A stretch of DNA of 64,000 nucleotides from CALAED01 sp036378315 (lineage in GTDB: Bacteria; Actinomycetota; Actinomycetes; Streptosporangiales; Streptosporangiaceae), in the NCBI GenBank assembly GCA_036378315.1, contig DASUWU010000165.1:1-64000 (forward strand). The letters are read 5' to 3'. Below are positions 51,463-59,958 of this stretch, in pieces. Position numbers and translations under genes: made by a program. Numbering within the stretch: the stretch's first letter is position 1; the number at the start of each line of letters is the position of its first letter. The notes below the pieces were generated by a model, which was given only the letters and a program-made list of their open reading frames with translations, had not been told where the DNA came from and did no database searches.

Positions 51463-52878
51463 GTGAACGCGCTGGACCTTGCCAGATGGCAGTTCGGCAT
51501 CACCACCGTCTACCACTTCATCTTCGTTCCGCTCACCATCGGCCTGTCCATCCTCGTGGCCGGTATGCAGACGGCCTGGTATCGCACCAAGAACCCGGTC
51601 CATCTGCGGATGACCAAGTTCTTCGGCAAGCTCTTCTTGATCAACTTCGCGATGGGCGTCGTCACCGGCATCGTGCAGGAGTTCCAGTTCGGCATGAACT
51701 GGTCCGACTATTCCAGATTCGTCGGTGATGTCTTCGGCGCCCCGCTCGCCATGGAGGGGTTGCTCGCGTTCTTCCTCGAGTCGACCTTCCTCGGGCTGTG
51801 GATCTTCGGCTGGGACAAGCTCTCGCCGCGCCTGCACCTGGCGACGATCTGGCTTGCCGCGATCGGCACGAACATCTCCGCGTACTTCATCCTCGCGGCC
51901 AACTCCTGGATGCAGCACCCGGTCGGGTACCGCATCAATCCGCAGACGCACCGCGCCGAGCTGACCAGCATCTGGAAGGTCCTCACCAACTCAACGGCGC
52001 TGGTGACCTTTCCGCACGTGATCTTCGGCGCGTTCCTGACCGCCGGGGTCTTCCTCATCGGTGTCAGCGCGTGGCACCTCAAGCGCCGCGAGCGCGCCGC
52101 GGAGACCGAGCGCGCCGTGGAGACGGGGCTGTTCCGGCGGACGCTGCGGCTGGGTCTGATCACGTCGTTCGTCGCGATCGTCGGCGTGAGCGTCACCGGC
52201 GACATCCAGGCGCGGATCATGGACACCCAGCAGCCGATGAAGATGGCCGCCGCCGAGGCGCTGTACGAAACGTCGGCGCCGGCGTCGTTCTCGCTGTTCA
52301 CCATCGGGTCGCTGAGCGGCTCGGAGGAGGTGTGGAGCGTCCGGGTGCCGCGCCTGCTCTCGCTCATGGCCAAGGCGAGCCCTGACGGCCAGGTCGCCGG
52401 GATCAACGACATCCAGCGGCAGTACGAGCAGCGGTACGGTCCCGGGAGCTACAAGCCGTACATCCCGGTGACGTACTGGTCCTTCCGGCTGATGATGGGG
52501 TTCGGGTTCCTCGCCGGGCTGCTCGCGCTGGGCGGCCTGTGGCTGACCCGCCGCGGCCGGCTCCCGACCGGCCGGTGGTTCTACCGGGCCGGGCTGGCGT
52601 CGCTCGCGCTGCCGTACCTCGCCAACACCATGGGCTGGATCTTCACGGAGATGGGCCGCCAGCCGTGGACCGTGGCCGGCGTGCTGCGCACCCGCGACAG
52701 CGTGTCGCCCGCGGTCGGGACCGCCTCGGTCGTCACCTCGCTGACCGTCTTCACCCTGCTGTACGCCGCCCTTGCCGTGGTCGCGGCGGTGCTCATGGTC
52801 CGGCAGGTCAGGTCGGGACCGTCGGGCGAGGACGAGACCGGCACTGCCGACCGGCCGCTGCCGGCCTTCACGTACTGA
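51463..52878 (+). CDS. cydA: Cytochrome bd oxidase subunit I
   Basis: A 471-residue membrane protein from GTG, with AGAGGGGA upstream. ARWQFGITTVYHFIFVPLTIG carries the haem His18, GVVTGIVQEFQFGMNW is the conserved helix-2 region, and EMGRQPWTV is the quinol-site motif near haem b. The Q-loop is the short type seen in Actinobacteria and Bacillus relatives. It oxidises menaquinol with oxygen at high affinity. A longer in-frame ATG at 51370 overlaps the DosR-type box and was not used. Confidence 0.95.
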   Translation: MNALDLARWQFGITTVYHFIFVPLTIGLSILVAGMQTAWYRTKNPVHLRMTKFFGKLFLINFAMGVVTGIVQEFQFGMNWSDYSRFVGDVFGAPLAMEGLLAFFLESTFLGLWIFGWDKLSPRLHLATIWLAAIGTNISAYFILAANSWMQHPVGYRINPQTHRAELTSIWKVLTNSTALVTFPHVIFGAFLTAGVFLIGVSAWHLKRRERAAETERAVETGLFRRTLRLGLITSFVAIVGVSVTGDIQARIMDTQQPMKMAAAEALYETSAPASFSLFTIGSLSGSEEVWSVRVPRLLSLMAKASPDGQVAGINDIQRQYEQRYGPGSYKPYIPVTYWSFRLMMGFGFLAGLLALGGLWLTRRGRLPTGRWFYRAGLASLALPYLANTMGWIFTEMGRQPWTVAGVLRTRDSVSPAVGTASVVTSLTVFTLLYAALAVVAAVLMVRQVRSGPSGEDETGTADRPLPAFTY

Positions 52879-52912
52879 GAACGCGACGTACCGAGGAACC
52901 GAGGACTCACCG

Positions 52913-53986
52913 ATGGAACTCACGACCTTCTGGTTCATCCTGATCGCGGTGCTGTGGATCGGCTACTTCGTGCTGGAGGGCTTCGACTTCGGCGTCGGGG
53001 TGCTGCTGCCGGTCCTGGGCCGCGACGACATCGACCGGCGGGTGTTGATCAACTCGATCGGGCCGGTGTGGGACGGCAACGAGGTGTGGCTGCTTGTCGC
53101 CGGCGGGGCGACGTTCGCCGCCTTCCCCGAGTGGTACGCCTCGCTGTTCAGCGGCTTCTATCTGCCGCTGCTCATCATCCTGGTCGCGCTGATCGGACGC
53201 GGGGTGGCCTTCGAGTACCGCGGCAAGATCGACTCGGCTCGGTGGCGGCGCGACTGGGACCGGGTGATCTTCGTGGGTTCGCTGGTGCCGGCCGTGCTGT
53301 GGGGCGTGGCGTTCGCGAACATCGTCCACGGCGTGCCGCTCGACGCCGCCCACCACTTCACGGGCAACCTGTTCACGCTGCTGAACCCGTACGGCCTGCT
53401 CGGCGGCCTCGCCACGCTCGGCCTGTTCACGCTGCACGGCGCGGTGTTCGTCGCGCTCAAGACCGACGGCGAGATCCGCCGCCGCGCCCGGCGCCTGCTG
53501 GCCCTCGGCTACCTCCCTGTCGTCGCGGTCGCCGCCGTGTTCCTGCTGGCCAGCCAGCTCGACACGGGCAAGCCAGCGACGTGGGTGACGGCCGGAGCGG
53601 CGGCGGTGGCCCTGCTCGCCGGGATCACCGCGGGAATCCGCGGCCGGGAGGGCTGGGCGTTCACCGGGACGGCGGCCGCGATCGCGCTCGCCGTGGTCAC
53701 CCTGTTCGGGAACCTCTGGCCGCACGTGCTGCCGTCCACGACCGCCGCCGCCTACGGCCTCACCGTCCACAACGCCTCGTCCACGCACTACACGCTGACC
53801 GTCATGACATGGGTCGCGGTCTTGTTCACTCCGGTCGTGCTGGCCTACCAGGCCTGGACGTACTGGGTGTTCCGCCGGCGGCTGACCCGCGAGATCATCG
53901 CGCCCGCGGCGCCGGCCGCCGGGCCGGCAGGTCCCGTCGGCCCCGTCGCCGGGCCCGGCCAGCCGGTCGGCGGGCCCCGCACGTGA
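52913..53986 (+). CDS. cydB: Cytochrome bd oxidase subunit II
   Basis: A 357-residue membrane protein. LTTFWFILIAVLWIGYFVLEG opens it, then GFDFGVGVLLPVLGRD and GPVWDGNEVWLLVAGGATFAAFPEWYA, all hallmark CydB segments. About eight to nine helices follow. It partners CydA to form the haem b/d oxidase. The C-terminus is a Pro/Ala/Gly tail, and the stop overlaps the next start by 4 bases. Confidence 0.95.
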   Translation: MELTTFWFILIAVLWIGYFVLEGFDFGVGVLLPVLGRDDIDRRVLINSIGPVWDGNEVWLLVAGGATFAAFPEWYASLFSGFYLPLLIILVALIGRGVAFEYRGKIDSARWRRDWDRVIFVGSLVPAVLWGVAFANIVHGVPLDAAHHFTGNLFTLLNPYGLLGGLATLGLFTLHGAVFVALKTDGEIRRRARRLLALGYLPVVAVAAVFLLASQLDTGKPATWVTAGAAAVALLAGITAGIRGREGWAFTGTAAAIALAVVTLFGNLWPHVLPSTTAAAYGLTVHNASSTHYTLTVMTWVAVLFTPVVLAYQAWTYWVFRRRLTREIIAPAAPAAGPAGPVGPVAGPGQPVGGPRT

Positions 53987-55755
53987 AACCGCTCGACCCG
54001 CGCCTGCTGCGCCAGGCCCGCGCCGCGCGCACCTACCTGGCGGCCACCGTGGCCGCGGGGACGGCGGTGACGGGGCTCGTCCTGGCGCAGGCGGCCCTGC
54101 TCGCGCACGCCATCGCCGGCGCGTTCGGCGGTCTCGGCCCCGCCGCGCTGGCGACCACGCTGGCGTTGCTGCCGCTCGTGGTGGCGGCGCGGGCGCTGGT
54201 GGCCTACGCCGGGGAGGCGAGCGCGCTGCGCGCGGCGGCGGCGGTCAAGTCGCAGCTGCGCCGCCGGCTCGTCGCGCACGTGCTCGACCTGGCGCCAGGG
54301 GAGGGGAATCTCGCCCCAGGCGACGTGGGCGGTTCCGGCGACGTGGGCGGTTCCGGCGGCGCGGGCGGTTCCGGCGGCCCGGCGGGCCCAGGGGGAACGC
54401 GGACCGGGGAGGTGGCCACGCTGGCGACGCGCGGGCTCGACGCGCTCGACGGCTACTTCGCCCGCTACCTGCCGCAGCTGGTGCTCGCCTGTCTCACGCC
54501 GCTGGCCGTGCTCGCCGTGGTCGGCGGCGCCGACTTGCTCTCCGCGCTCGTCATCGCGGTCACGCTGCCGCTCATCCCGGTGTTCATGATCCTCGTCGGG
54601 CTGCACACGCGGGCCAGGACGGAGCGGCAGTGGCACCTGCTGGAACGGCTCGGCGGCCATTTCCTCGACGTCGTCGAGGGGCTGCCGACGCTCAAGGTCT
54701 TCGGCCGCGCGAAGGCCCAGGCGAAGGTCATCAAGGAGGTCACAGACGCGCACCGGCGGGCGACCATGGCGACGCTGCGGGTGGCGTTCCTGTCCGCGCT
54801 CGTGCTCGAGCTGCTCGCCACCCTGGCGGTGGCGCTCGTCGCCGTCGAGATCGGGCTGCGGCTGCTGCGCGGCGGCGTGCCGTACGAGACGGCGCTGCTG
54901 GTGCTGCTGCTCGCGCCGGAGGCGTACCTGCCGCTGCGCGCCGTCGGCGCCCAGTTCCACGCCAGCATGGAGGGCGTCACCGCGGCCGGGCGGGTCCTCG
55001 ACATCCTCGACGTCCCCGCGCCCGGCGCCACGACGTCCCTGGACAGTGACGTGGATGTGGACGTGAACCACCGTACGGTCGCGCTGGCCGGCGTGACGGT
55101 GCGCTACCCGGGCCGCGACCGGCCCGCGCTCGAGCGCGCCTCGCTGGCGATCGAGCCGGGGGAGCGGATCGTGGTCGTCGGCCCGAGCGGCGCGGGCAAG
55201 AGCACGCTGCTGAACGTGCTGCTGCGCTTCACGGAACCGGCCGCGGGCACGACGAGTTTCGCGGACGTGCCCGTCGCCGAGTGGCGGCGCCGGATCGCGT
55301 GGGTGCCGCAGCATCCGTACCTGTTCGCCGGCTCGGTCGCCGACAACATCAGGTTGGCCGATCCGGAGGCCGGCGAGGGCGCCGTACGCCGCGCCGCCGA
55401 GCTGGCCGGCGCGGCCGGGTTCATCGCCGCGCTGCCGGCCGGCTACGACACGCCGGTGGGGGAGCGGGGCGCCCGGCTGTCCGCCGGACAGCGGCAGCGG
55501 ATCGCGCTGGCCAGGGCGTTCCTGCGGGACGCGCCGCTGCTGTTGCTGGACGAGCCGACCGCGCATCTGGACGCCGCAGCGGCCGCCGGCGTCCGCGACA
55601 CCGTCGAGCGGCTGATGGCCGGCCGCTCCGTCGTGCTCGTGACCCACGACGCATCCTGGACGCGGCGGGCCGACCGGGTCGTGCGGATCAGCGCCGGCCG
55701 GCTGTCCGAAGTCGCCGGCGTCGCCGGCGAGGGACTGGTGGCGGTGGCGCCATGA
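53983..55755 (+). CDS. cydD: Thiol reductant ABC exporter subunit CydD
   Basis: A 590-residue ABC half-transporter from GTG. Six helices span about residues 20-310. The ATPase has Walker A GPSGAGKSTLLN, Q-loop WVPQHPYLFAGSVADN, signature RLSAGQRQRIALARA, Walker B LLLLDEPTAHLD and H-loop VTHDA. It exports cysteine or glutathione-type thiols needed for cytochrome bd assembly. A Gly/Ser/Pro-rich insertion (about residues 110-135) is coded by three 18-bp repeats, absent in ordinary CydD and probably a loop expansion. Overlaps cydC by 4 bases. Confidence 0.93.
   Translation: MKPLDPRLLRQARAARTYLAATVAAGTAVTGLVLAQAALLAHAIAGAFGGLGPAALATTLALLPLVVAARALVAYAGEASALRAAAAVKSQLRRRLVAHVLDLAPGEGNLAPGDVGGSGDVGGSGGAGGSGGPAGPGGTRTGEVATLATRGLDALDGYFARYLPQLVLACLTPLAVLAVVGGADLLSALVIAVTLPLIPVFMILVGLHTRARTERQWHLLERLGGHFLDVVEGLPTLKVFGRAKAQAKVIKEVTDAHRRATMATLRVAFLSALVLELLATLAVALVAVEIGLRLLRGGVPYETALLVLLLAPEAYLPLRAVGAQFHASMEGVTAAGRVLDILDVPAPGATTSLDSDVDVDVNHRTVALAGVTVRYPGRDRPALERASLAIEPGERIVVVGPSGAGKSTLLNVLLRFTEPAAGTTSFADVPVAEWRRRIAWVPQHPYLFAGSVADNIRLADPEAGEGAVRRAAELAGAAGFIAALPAGYDTPVGERGARLSAGQRQRIALARAFLRDAPLLLLDEPTAHLDAAAAAGVRDTVERLMAGRSVVLVTHDASWTRRADRVVRISAGRLSEVAGVAGEGLVAVAP
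54319..54372 (+). repeat. Three tandem 18-bp repeats in cydD
   Basis: GGCGACGTGGGCGGTTCC occurs twice exactly and once as GGCGGCGCGGGCGGTTCC, coding a Gly/Ser/Val linker. Confidence 0.9.
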
Positions 55756-57542
55756 CGCTCGCCGCCGTACGCCGCCGCCGGCGCGACCCGCTGTGGCGGC
55801 TCCTGCTGTTCGCCCGCCCCCTGCGCGGGCGGCTGGTGGCGGCCGTGCTCGCCGGCGCCGCCACGACGGCGGCGGGGACCGGGCTGCTCGCCGTCTCCGG
55901 CTATCTCATCGCCCGCGCCGCCGAGCATCCCAACGTGACGGCGCTGGCGATCGCGGTCGTCGCGGTCCGCGCCCTCGGCATCGGCCGCGGGGCCTTCCGC
56001 TACGCCGAGCGGCTCGCGGCGCACGACGTGGCGTTCCGCGTGCTCGCCGACGTCCGGGTCCGGATCTACCGGCGGCTGGCCGGGCTGGCGCCGGCCGGCC
56101 TGCGGTCGTTCCGGTCAGGCGACCTGCTGAACCGGCTGGTCTCCGACGTCGACGCCACCCAGGACCTGTTCGTCCGCGGCATCGTCCCGCCGCTGGTGGC
56201 CGCGCTGGCCGGCGGCGGCACCGTCGCGCTCTGTGCGTTCCTGCTCGCCCCCGCCGCCGGCGCGCTCGCCGCCGGCCTGCTCGCGGCCGGCGTCGTCGTG
56301 CCGTGGCTGTCCGCCCGGCTGACCAGGCGCGCCGGCCGCCGTACCGCGAAGGCGCGCGGCGCGCTCGCCACCCACGTCGTCGACACACTGTCCGGCGCCG
56401 CCGAGCTGCACGCGTTCGGCGCGGAGGACATCGCCCTGGCTCGGCTGTACGAGGCGGACGCCGAGCTCACCGCCCAGGCCAGGAGGAACGCGGCCGTGCA
56501 GGCGCTCGGCGCCGGTCTCGGCTCCCTCACGGCCGGTGTCACCGTGTGGGGCGTGCTGCTGCTCGGCGTGTGGTCCGTCGCCGGCGGCGGCCTGGGCCGC
56601 GTGCCGCTCGCCGCCATGGTGCTGGCGGCGCTGGCCGCGTTCGAAGCGGTCGGCCAGCTCCCGGCCGCCGCCACGCAGCTGGCCGAGACCAGGGCCGCCG
56701 CCGGCCGGGTCACCGCAGTGCTCGACGCCGCCGACCCGGTGCGCGAGCCCGCCCGCCCGTTGCCGCCGCCCGAGCCGCCGGTCTCCGTGCGGCTGCGCGG
56801 CGCGCGAGCCCGCTACTCGCCGTCGGACCCGTGGGCGCTCGACGGGGTCGACCTCGATCTCGCGCCGGGCCGCAGGGTGGCGCTCGTCGGCACGAGCGGC
56901 GCGGGCAAGAGCACCGTCGCCGCCGTGCTGCTGCGCTTCCTCGACCTCGACGCCGGCACCGCGACCCTGAACGGCGCCGACCTGTCCGCCTACGCCGCCG
57001 ACGACGTACGGCGGGTGATCGGCGGCTGCCCGCAGGACCCGCACGTGTTCGACACGACGATCAGGGAGAACCTGCGGCTGGCCCGCCCGGCGGCCGGTGA
57101 CGACTCGTTGCGCGCGGCGGCCGCTGGAGCCCGGCTGCTGCCGTGGATCGAGTCGCTGCCGCTCGGCTGGGACACGCCGGTCGGCGCGCACGGCGCCGCC
57201 CTGTCGGGCGGCGAACGCCAGCGGCTCGCGCTGGCCCGCGCCCTGCTCGCCGACCCGGCCTTGCTCATCCTCGACGAGCCGACCGCCCATCTCGACCCGG
57301 AGACCAGGGACGCCCTGCTGGCCGACCTGCTCGCCGCCACCCAGGGCCGCGCCGTCCTGCTCATCACCCACGACCTCACCGGCCTCGACGCCGTCGACGA
57401 GATCGCCGTCATGGACCGCGGCCGCATCGTCGAACGCGGCACGCACGCGGACCTGCTCCGCGCCGGCGGCCCCTACGCCGCCCTCCAACGCCGTCAGGCG
57501 GGGCGCCTCCCGGTGAACGGCCGGCGCAACGTCCACGTTTGA
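55752..57542 (+). CDS. cydC: Thiol reductant ABC exporter subunit CydC
   Basis: A 596-residue partner of CydD with the same exporter architecture. It has six helices, Walker A GTSGAGKSTVAAV, signature ALSGGERQRLALARA, Walker B LLILDEPTAHLDPE and H-loop LITHDLTGLD. It completes the cydABDC operon, whose order and overlaps imply one transcript from the DosR-type boxes upstream of cydA. The C-terminal tail RLPVNGRRNVHV is short and unremarkable. Its last bases lie 24 bases from a convergent VOC gene. Confidence 0.94.
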   Translation: MTLAAVRRRRRDPLWRLLLFARPLRGRLVAAVLAGAATTAAGTGLLAVSGYLIARAAEHPNVTALAIAVVAVRALGIGRGAFRYAERLAAHDVAFRVLADVRVRIYRRLAGLAPAGLRSFRSGDLLNRLVSDVDATQDLFVRGIVPPLVAALAGGGTVALCAFLLAPAAGALAAGLLAAGVVVPWLSARLTRRAGRRTAKARGALATHVVDTLSGAAELHAFGAEDIALARLYEADAELTAQARRNAAVQALGAGLGSLTAGVTVWGVLLLGVWSVAGGGLGRVPLAAMVLAALAAFEAVGQLPAAATQLAETRAAAGRVTAVLDAADPVREPARPLPPPEPPVSVRLRGARARYSPSDPWALDGVDLDLAPGRRVALVGTSGAGKSTVAAVLLRFLDLDAGTATLNGADLSAYAADDVRRVIGGCPQDPHVFDTTIRENLRLARPAAGDDSLRAAAAGARLLPWIESLPLGWDTPVGAHGAALSGGERQRLALARALLADPALLILDEPTAHLDPETRDALLADLLAATQGRAVLLITHDLTGLDAVDEIAVMDRGRIVERGTHADLLRAGGPYAALQRRQAGRLPVNGRRNVHV

Positions 57543-57566
57543 CGGGGCAATCCGGCCAGCAGCGAG

Positions 57567-57962
57567 CTACTCGCAAGGCTCAAATCGTTCACGGACAAGG
57601 CAGAAGGGGTGCCCCGCGGGGTCCGCGTAGACACGCCAGCCGCGCTTCTCGTCACCGGCGTCGAGCGGCGTGGCCCCCAGCGCGAGCACCTGTGCCTGGG
57701 CCTGGTCGAGGTCCGCGACGCCCAGGTCGAGGTGGAACTGCTGCGGACGGGAGGGGTCGGGCCACCGGGGCGGCCGATGGTCGGCCGCGCGCTGGAACGC
57801 GAGCACCTGCCCGGTGGCGGTGTGGAGCGTCGCCCAGTCATCGTCGAGCGACCATCGTGGGTCGGGCTGGTTCACCGCACCGCCCAGAAGCGCCTGGTAG
57901 AAGCGGGCGAGCCGGAGGACGTCGGCACAGTCCAGCACCACACACTGCAGCTTGGCGATCAT
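57567..57962 (-). CDS. VOC family (glyoxalase/bleomycin resistance-like) protein
   Basis: A 131-residue protein: MIAKLQCVVLDCADVLRLARFYQALLGG, then FHLDLGVADLDQAQAQVLALGA and GWRVYADPAGHPFCLV, the paired beta-alpha-beta-beta-beta modules of VOC proteins. The metal ligands expected of active glyoxalases are only partly visible. It ends 24 bases from the cydC stop on the opposite strand and does not look like part of the regulon. Confidence 0.88.
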   Translation of the reverse strand: MIAKLQCVVLDCADVLRLARFYQALLGGAVNQPDPRWSLDDDWATLHTATGQVLAFQRAADHRPPRWPDPSRPQQFHLDLGVADLDQAQAQVLALGATPLDAGDEKRGWRVYADPAGHPFCLVRERFEPCE

Positions 57963-57998
57963 AGGGCGAACGTTAGACCAGCACTACGACACATGGCC

Positions 57999-59198
57999 CT
58001 ACCGCGGCCGGGCGGCGACGGCGGCGGACACTCCGGACGAGACGCCGCGGGAGGCGACGAGACGGGTGATGCGGTTGGTCGTGGGGTCGACCTGGGAGAT
58101 GCCGTTGGCCAGGTTGGTGTCGATCATCCAGATGGTGCGCCGGCCGGCGATGACGGCGAACGCGGGATCGTCGGCGTCGGCGGCCGGGAACGGGATCCTG
58201 GCGAGCGTGCGGCCGGTGCGCGGGTCGATCCGGACCAGTTCGGAGGCGACCTCGTCGCAGACCCACAGCGAGCCGAGGGCGGCCGCCGCCGGGAGGTCCT
58301 GCGACACGTCCGAGATCTTCACCGAGCGGGCCTGCAGGCGGCCGGTGTCGGTGACGTTCACGAGGTCGGCGCAGTTGCCGACGGCCCAGGTCTCGGTGCC
58401 GGTGTCGACCATGCCCAGGGCGAGTTGCCCGCCGTGGAGATAGGCCGAGTACCGTACGGCGGCGGTATCCGGGTCGAGTGTCCATACGGTGGACTGGTTG
58501 GCGCCGGTCGCGTACAGCCCGTGCGAGGTTCCCAGCAGGTCCTGGACCACATTGGTCGGGACCTGGTGGCGACTCACCGCCCGGCCGGCCGGATCGATCC
58601 GCACCAGTCGCCGGCCGTCGGTCGCCCAGATCCACCGCCGGGTGGCCGTGAGGGCGCCGGGCGCGAAGCCGGCCGGCAGCGCGATCCTGGTCAGCGCGCC
58701 GGACGCGCCGATCCGCCACAGCAGTCCCGGCTGGCCTATCCACAGCGCGCCGTGCGCGACGTGCAGCGTGTTCCTGGCGAGCGGCCTGGCCGGCGGCACC
58801 GCGGCCCGCCGCACCACCCGAGCCGCCACGGGGTCGACGACGGCGATAGCGCCGGTCTCGTACCGATAGGCCCACACGAGCCCGGCGCCGGCCAGCACCG
58901 CATCGCCGAGCCGGCTCGGCCCGCCGACGCGAATTCGCGCGGAAACGCGCCCGGTACGCCCGTCGAACGCCCGCACCACGCCGGAGCCGTCGGCCACCCA
59001 CAACGCCTCGTTCACCGGCTTCTGCCGGCGCGGGCTCACCTGCGTCGGTACGGGACGTTCTGGTCCTGCCTCGGCCGGGCACTCCGACCTCCCCGAACGC
59101 AGGGGCGAACAAGCCGCCAGCGCGCCCGCCGCGATCGCCACCATGACACACACGGCAATCGGCGACATACGCCCACGAGCCACAGAGAGCACCCGCAT
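57999..59198 (-). CDS. Beta-propeller lipoprotein, function unknown
   Basis: A 399-residue protein. The N-terminus MRVLSVARGRMSPIAVCVMV runs to the lipobox ALAAC at about residues 26-30, so the mature protein is membrane-anchored outside the cell. A start ten codons later (MSPIAVCVMV) would also give a good signal. The mature part is a repeated beta-sheet pattern with ALWVADGSGVVRAFDGRTG, VWAYRYETGAIAVVDPVAA and ELVRIDPRTGRTLARI, giving about seven NHL/PQQ-like blades. Ligand or partner unknown. It is unlinked to the genes on either side. Confidence 0.85.
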   Translation of the reverse strand: MRVLSVARGRMSPIAVCVMVAIAAGALAACSPLRSGRSECPAEAGPERPVPTQVSPRRQKPVNEALWVADGSGVVRAFDGRTGRVSARIRVGGPSRLGDAVLAGAGLVWAYRYETGAIAVVDPVAARVVRRAAVPPARPLARNTLHVAHGALWIGQPGLLWRIGASGALTRIALPAGFAPGALTATRRWIWATDGRRLVRIDPAGRAVSRHQVPTNVVQDLLGTSHGLYATGANQSTVWTLDPDTAAVRYSAYLHGGQLALGMVDTGTETWAVGNCADLVNVTDTGRLQARSVKISDVSQDLPAAAALGSLWVCDEVASELVRIDPRTGRTLARIPFPAADADDPAFAVIAGRRTIWMIDTNLANGISQVDPTTNRITRLVASRGVSSGVSAAVAARPR

Positions 59199-59288
59199 AT
59201 CATGACAGGAACGCCCATTCGGGGACGCTCAAAGCGGTTAAATCCATAAATATATGAACGGATGACCAGTCGCAGCGTTTACATATAG

Positions 59289-59915
59289 ACACGCCAGAAA
59301 AGTGCCAAGAATAAACCAACTTTCGAACCTCAAAATGGCGGCTCCCGAACGGAAAATTGGAGTAGCCTCCCGTGGGTCGTCTGCCCCACCAACGCGATCG
59401 GTGACGCGTTCCGTGACCGTATTCTCACGAATCTGGACGGCTATTCCTTCCAGGCCACCGTCCTGAGTCCCAAGGAGATTCCCGTCCTCACGGACCCGAA
59501 CGAGATCACAACTAGCCCGGGCCTGGCCGCCCTGAAGATGATGGCCCACGGACACATCACCGAGGTGACCGAGATCTTCGTCAAGGGTCTCGAGAGCCTG
59601 CCCCCTGACTACGCTATGAAGTATTATGGCCACGTTCAGCGCATGACTGCTGACCGGGGCCGCGAGAAGCTGGAGGAGCTAGTGAAGAAGACCACGGTCT
59701 ACAGCGACCTCGTTCGCGAACACCAAGCCATCGGTGAGGCCCGGGGCGAGGCTCGCGGTGAGGCCAAGGCGCTCCTGTTGACGCTGTCGGCCAGGGGCAT
59801 CGAAGTCCCCGAGGATGCGCGCACCCGGATTACCGGGTGCGAGGATCTCGGTCAGCTCGAGACGTGGGTGCGCCGTGCTGCGACGGCCGAGTCTGCTGAG
59901 GATCTCTTCCTGTGA
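59289..59915 (+). pseudogene. 5'-truncated Rpn/PD-(D/E)XK-like gene remnant
   Basis: The open frame resumes after a stop at 59286 and reads WVVCPTNAIGDAFRDRIL and SPGLAALKMMAHGHITEV, continuing to EARGEARGEAKALLLTLSARG and a normal stop. This is the middle and C-terminal part of a large family of Rpn-like putative nucleases, which normally has an N-terminal segment of about 100 residues with catalytic acidic residues. That part is missing, as is any SD and start. The ATG at 59538 could still give a 125-residue protein lacking the catalytic region. The 90 bases before it are AT-rich, probably a breakpoint. Confidence 0.6.
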
Positions 59916-59958
59916 GTCGACGGCGAAGAAGTTCCTCCATGGATGAGGGGCTTGCGCC

